DNA from: Aldehydirespirator sp965221185
GTDB lineage: Bacteria; Actinomycetota; Acidimicrobiia; Acidimicrobiales; Aldehydirespiratoraceae
Direction: 5' to 3'
Assembly (NCBI GenBank): GCA_965221185.1
Contig: OZ244866.1
Location: forward strand, 1,736,001 to 1,800,000
DNA: 64,000 nucleotides
This document shows, in pieces, positions 62,490-64,000 of this stretch. The translations under genes were made by a program, and so were the position numbers. The notes below the pieces were generated by a model. That model had not been told where the DNA came from and did not search any database. It saw only the letters and a program-made list of their open reading frames with translations. Positions within the stretch are counted from its first letter, which is position 1, and each line of letters begins with the position of its first letter.

Positions 62490-62753
62490 GTGATAGGTGA
62501 TTGGGCCGACGCCGAGTCGCTCCAGCAGATAATCCTCGGCGCGATGGTTGTGCTGGCGATCGGTGCGGTGCTGGTGATGCGCGTGGTCCGCAGGCTCCTG
62601 CTGCGCTTGGTGCTGGTCGTGCTCATCGGGGCGCTGGCCGCGAGCCTCTGGCTGCAACGCGCCCATCTCCAGGACTGCGTGGACACATGCTCGTGCCAAC
62701 TGTTCGGCCAAGACGTCACCGTCCCGACCGACGCCAACCCCAACTGCGCCTAA
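62490..62753 (+). CDS. Small membrane protein of unknown function
   Basis: 87 residues with a hydrophobic helix pair (IILGAMVVLAIGAVLVMRVV and LLLRLVLVVLIGALAASLWL) and a short Cys-containing outer tail (CVDTCSCQLFG) that may form disulfides. GTG 62490 is used; no clear ribosome site. It is divergent from DUF3151. Its TAA stop overlaps the first base of the solo element end S3. Not recognised. Confidence 0.62.
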   Translation: MIGDWADAESLQQIILGAMVVLAIGAVLVMRVVRRLLLRLVLVVLIGALAASLWLQRAHLQDCVDTCSCQLFGQDVTVPTDANPNCA

Positions 62754-62770
62754 GAGGCCGAGCGGATAGG
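62753..62770 (+). repeat. Solo end of the AGAGGCC element (S3)
   Basis: AGAGGCCGAGCGGATAGG, an exact match to the conserved end of E1 and E3, starting in the TAA stop codon of the upstream small membrane gene. No core or opposite end follows before the pyk stop at 62782. Confidence 0.8.
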
Positions 62771-62781
62771 CCGCCGGTTCC

Positions 62782-64000
62782 CTAGGGGACGCGCTCCAGG
62801 CGCAGCACGTTGGCGCTGCGGGAGCGGTTGTCGGCGCCGGCCAGCACCGCCACGACCTCGCCGGAGCGAACGAAGTCGCGGTCGCGGGCCACCTCCACCG
62901 CCTGGCGCACCATCTCGTCGTTGGATCCCCGGTCCTTCACCAGCAACGGGGTGGTGCCCCAGCTCATCGTGAGCTGCTGCACGGTGCGCTCGTTGTGTGA
63001 CATGCCGATGATGCGAGCCTGGGGCCGGAAGCGGGCCATCGACCGCACGGTGAAGCCGGTGCCGGAGATAGCCAGGATGGTGGAGATGCCCAGCCCATCC
63101 GCCGCCCGCCACGCCGCCATGGTCATGGCGTCGGTTATCGAGGCCGCGTCGTGGGTCGTGTCGTCGGTCATGCGCAGCTCGGCCAGGCGCTCGGCCCAAA
63201 GCTCGTAGTCGAACTCCTCGTCGGCCCGCTTGGCGATCCGGTCCATGGTGCGAATGACGTTGACGGGATCGATGCCGATAGCAGTCTCGCCCGAGAGCAT
63301 CACAGCCGAGGAGCCGTCGAACACCGCGTTGGCCACGTCGCTGGCCTCGGCCCGGGTGGGCGATGGCCGCGTGACCATCGATTCGAGCATCTGCGTGGCG
63401 GTGATCACCGGGCGGCCGCCCGCGATGCACTGCATGATGATCTGCTTCTGCAGATGGGGCAGCTCCTCGATGGGGCACTCGCTCCCGAGGTCGCCGCGGG
63501 CCACCATGATCGCTCCGGCGGTGTCGATGATGCCCGGCAGGTTCTGCACGGCCGCCCGGGTCTCGATCTTGGCCACCAGCATCGGACCGCGCGGATGGGG
63601 CTCGGTGCCGACGCGGCGGATGTCGTGGGCAGAGCGCACGAACGAGATGGCCACCATGTCCACGCCGAGCTCTACGAAGGCGTCAAGAGCCACGAAGTCG
63701 GCGGGAGTGGGCGTGGATATCCGGAGCCGGTCCGAGGGTATGTGGACGCCGGGACAGCCCGACAGCACGCCCCCGTGCGCCACGAAGGCCTTCATGGCGG
63801 TGGCGTCCTTGTCGACGACATGGAGCACGACCCGCCCGTCGCCTACGTCGAGAGTGTCGCCCACCAGCACATCGTCAAGCAGCCCCTCGTAGTCGACCTC
63901 GATCACATCGCTCGTCGAGGCGTCCCGGCCCACTACCAGCTGCACGGAACTCCCGGAGTGGAACTCGGTGGAGGCCTCGCCGAAGTTGGCGGCGCGGACC
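62782..64000 (-). CDS. pyk: Pyruvate kinase, N-terminus cut by window edge
   Basis: Transfers phosphate from PEP to ADP at the end of glycolysis. About 406 residues are visible; roughly the first 70 are beyond the window. VAKIETRAAVQNLPGI with the catalytic Lys, AIMVARGDLGSECPIEELPH, QMLESMVTRPSPTRAEASDV and AVMLSGETAIG are diagnostic. The C-terminal allosteric domain contains ILAISGTGFTVRSMARFRPQ. It ends 12 bases after the solo element end S3. Confidence 0.96.
   Translation of the reverse strand, partial: VRAANFGEASTEFHSGSSVQLVVGRDASTSDVIEVDYEGLLDDVLVGDTLDVGDGRVVLHVVDKDATAMKAFVAHGGVLSGCPGVHIPSDRLRISTPTPADFVALDAFVELGVDMVAISFVRSAHDIRRVGTEPHPRGPMLVAKIETRAAVQNLPGIIDTAGAIMVARGDLGSECPIEELPHLQKQIIMQCIAGGRPVITATQMLESMVTRPSPTRAEASDVANAVFDGSSAVMLSGETAIGIDPVNVIRTMDRIAKRADEEFDYELWAERLAELRMTDDTTHDAASITDAMTMAAWRAADGLGISTILAISGTGFTVRSMARFRPQARIIGMSHNERTVQQLTMSWGTTPLLVKDRGSNDEMVRQAVEVARDRDFVRSGEVVAVLAGADNRSRSANVLRLERVP

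Overview
The window is chromosomal DNA from a high-GC actinobacterium, most likely of the Acidimicrobiia. The evidence is a complete Pup-proteasome locus (pafA, pafB, pafC, prcA, prcB, pup, dop and the ARC/Mpa ATPase) together with DUF3151, a DUF4193-like protein, a two-domain ThyX-like protein, frequent GTG starts and many 4-base stop/start overlaps. No rRNA, tRNA, phage, transposase or CRISPR array was seen. The class assignment is inference from gene content.

Layout: 1-155 is a cut-off FitA-type antitoxin with a palindromic operator. 446-7030 holds hisI, trpE, a ygfZ-like gene, a DnaJ-domain membrane protein, trpF, trpB and trpA. 7055-18895 is mixed housekeeping: a flavoprotein with a large insertion, an SDR, AlkB, an MBOAT/SGNH pair likely to O-acetylate a surface polymer, YqgE, ThiD, an Arg-rich unknown, a crotonase, Nudix, GNAT and a DUF4193-like protein. 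19038-25248 (minus strand) holds the ThyX-like gene, an M20 amidohydrolase, a diacylglycerol-kinase-like gene and a Ski2-type helicase.

25280-46627 (almost all minus strand) is the protein quality-control and secretion core: tatC, tatA/B, GDPD, lepB, pafC, pafB, pafA, prcA, prcB, pup, dop, then a five-gene polar amino-acid ABC transporter placed between dop and the proteasomal ATPase gene, and further on a trypsin-like protease and trmI. A ferredoxin gene diverges from the ATPase gene. 46624-49909 has small membrane genes, a Lon-substrate-domain protein and a DD-carboxypeptidase. 50006-57172 (plus strand) is a small unknown, transketolase, transaldolase, and cysD, cysNC and a second cysC. 57270-64000 holds a CLC channel, RNase D, rhodanese, MobA-like, DUF3151, a small membrane protein and a cut-off pyruvate kinase.

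The most unusual signal is a family of roughly 150-base non-coding elements (seven full copies, E1-E7, plus solo ends). They are bounded by inverted ends related to AGAGGCCGAGCGGATAGG and share a strongly conserved core. Every full copy lies between two co-directional genes in the same orientation relative to transcription, with its most conserved end at or near the upstream gene's stop codon (inside the 3' end of one gene) and its other end 4 to about 100 bases before the next start. In E1 the core is amplified seven times as a 43-base tandem repeat. No transposase accompanies them. They behave like directional spacers between transcription units and may be a regulatory or passively mobile element family.
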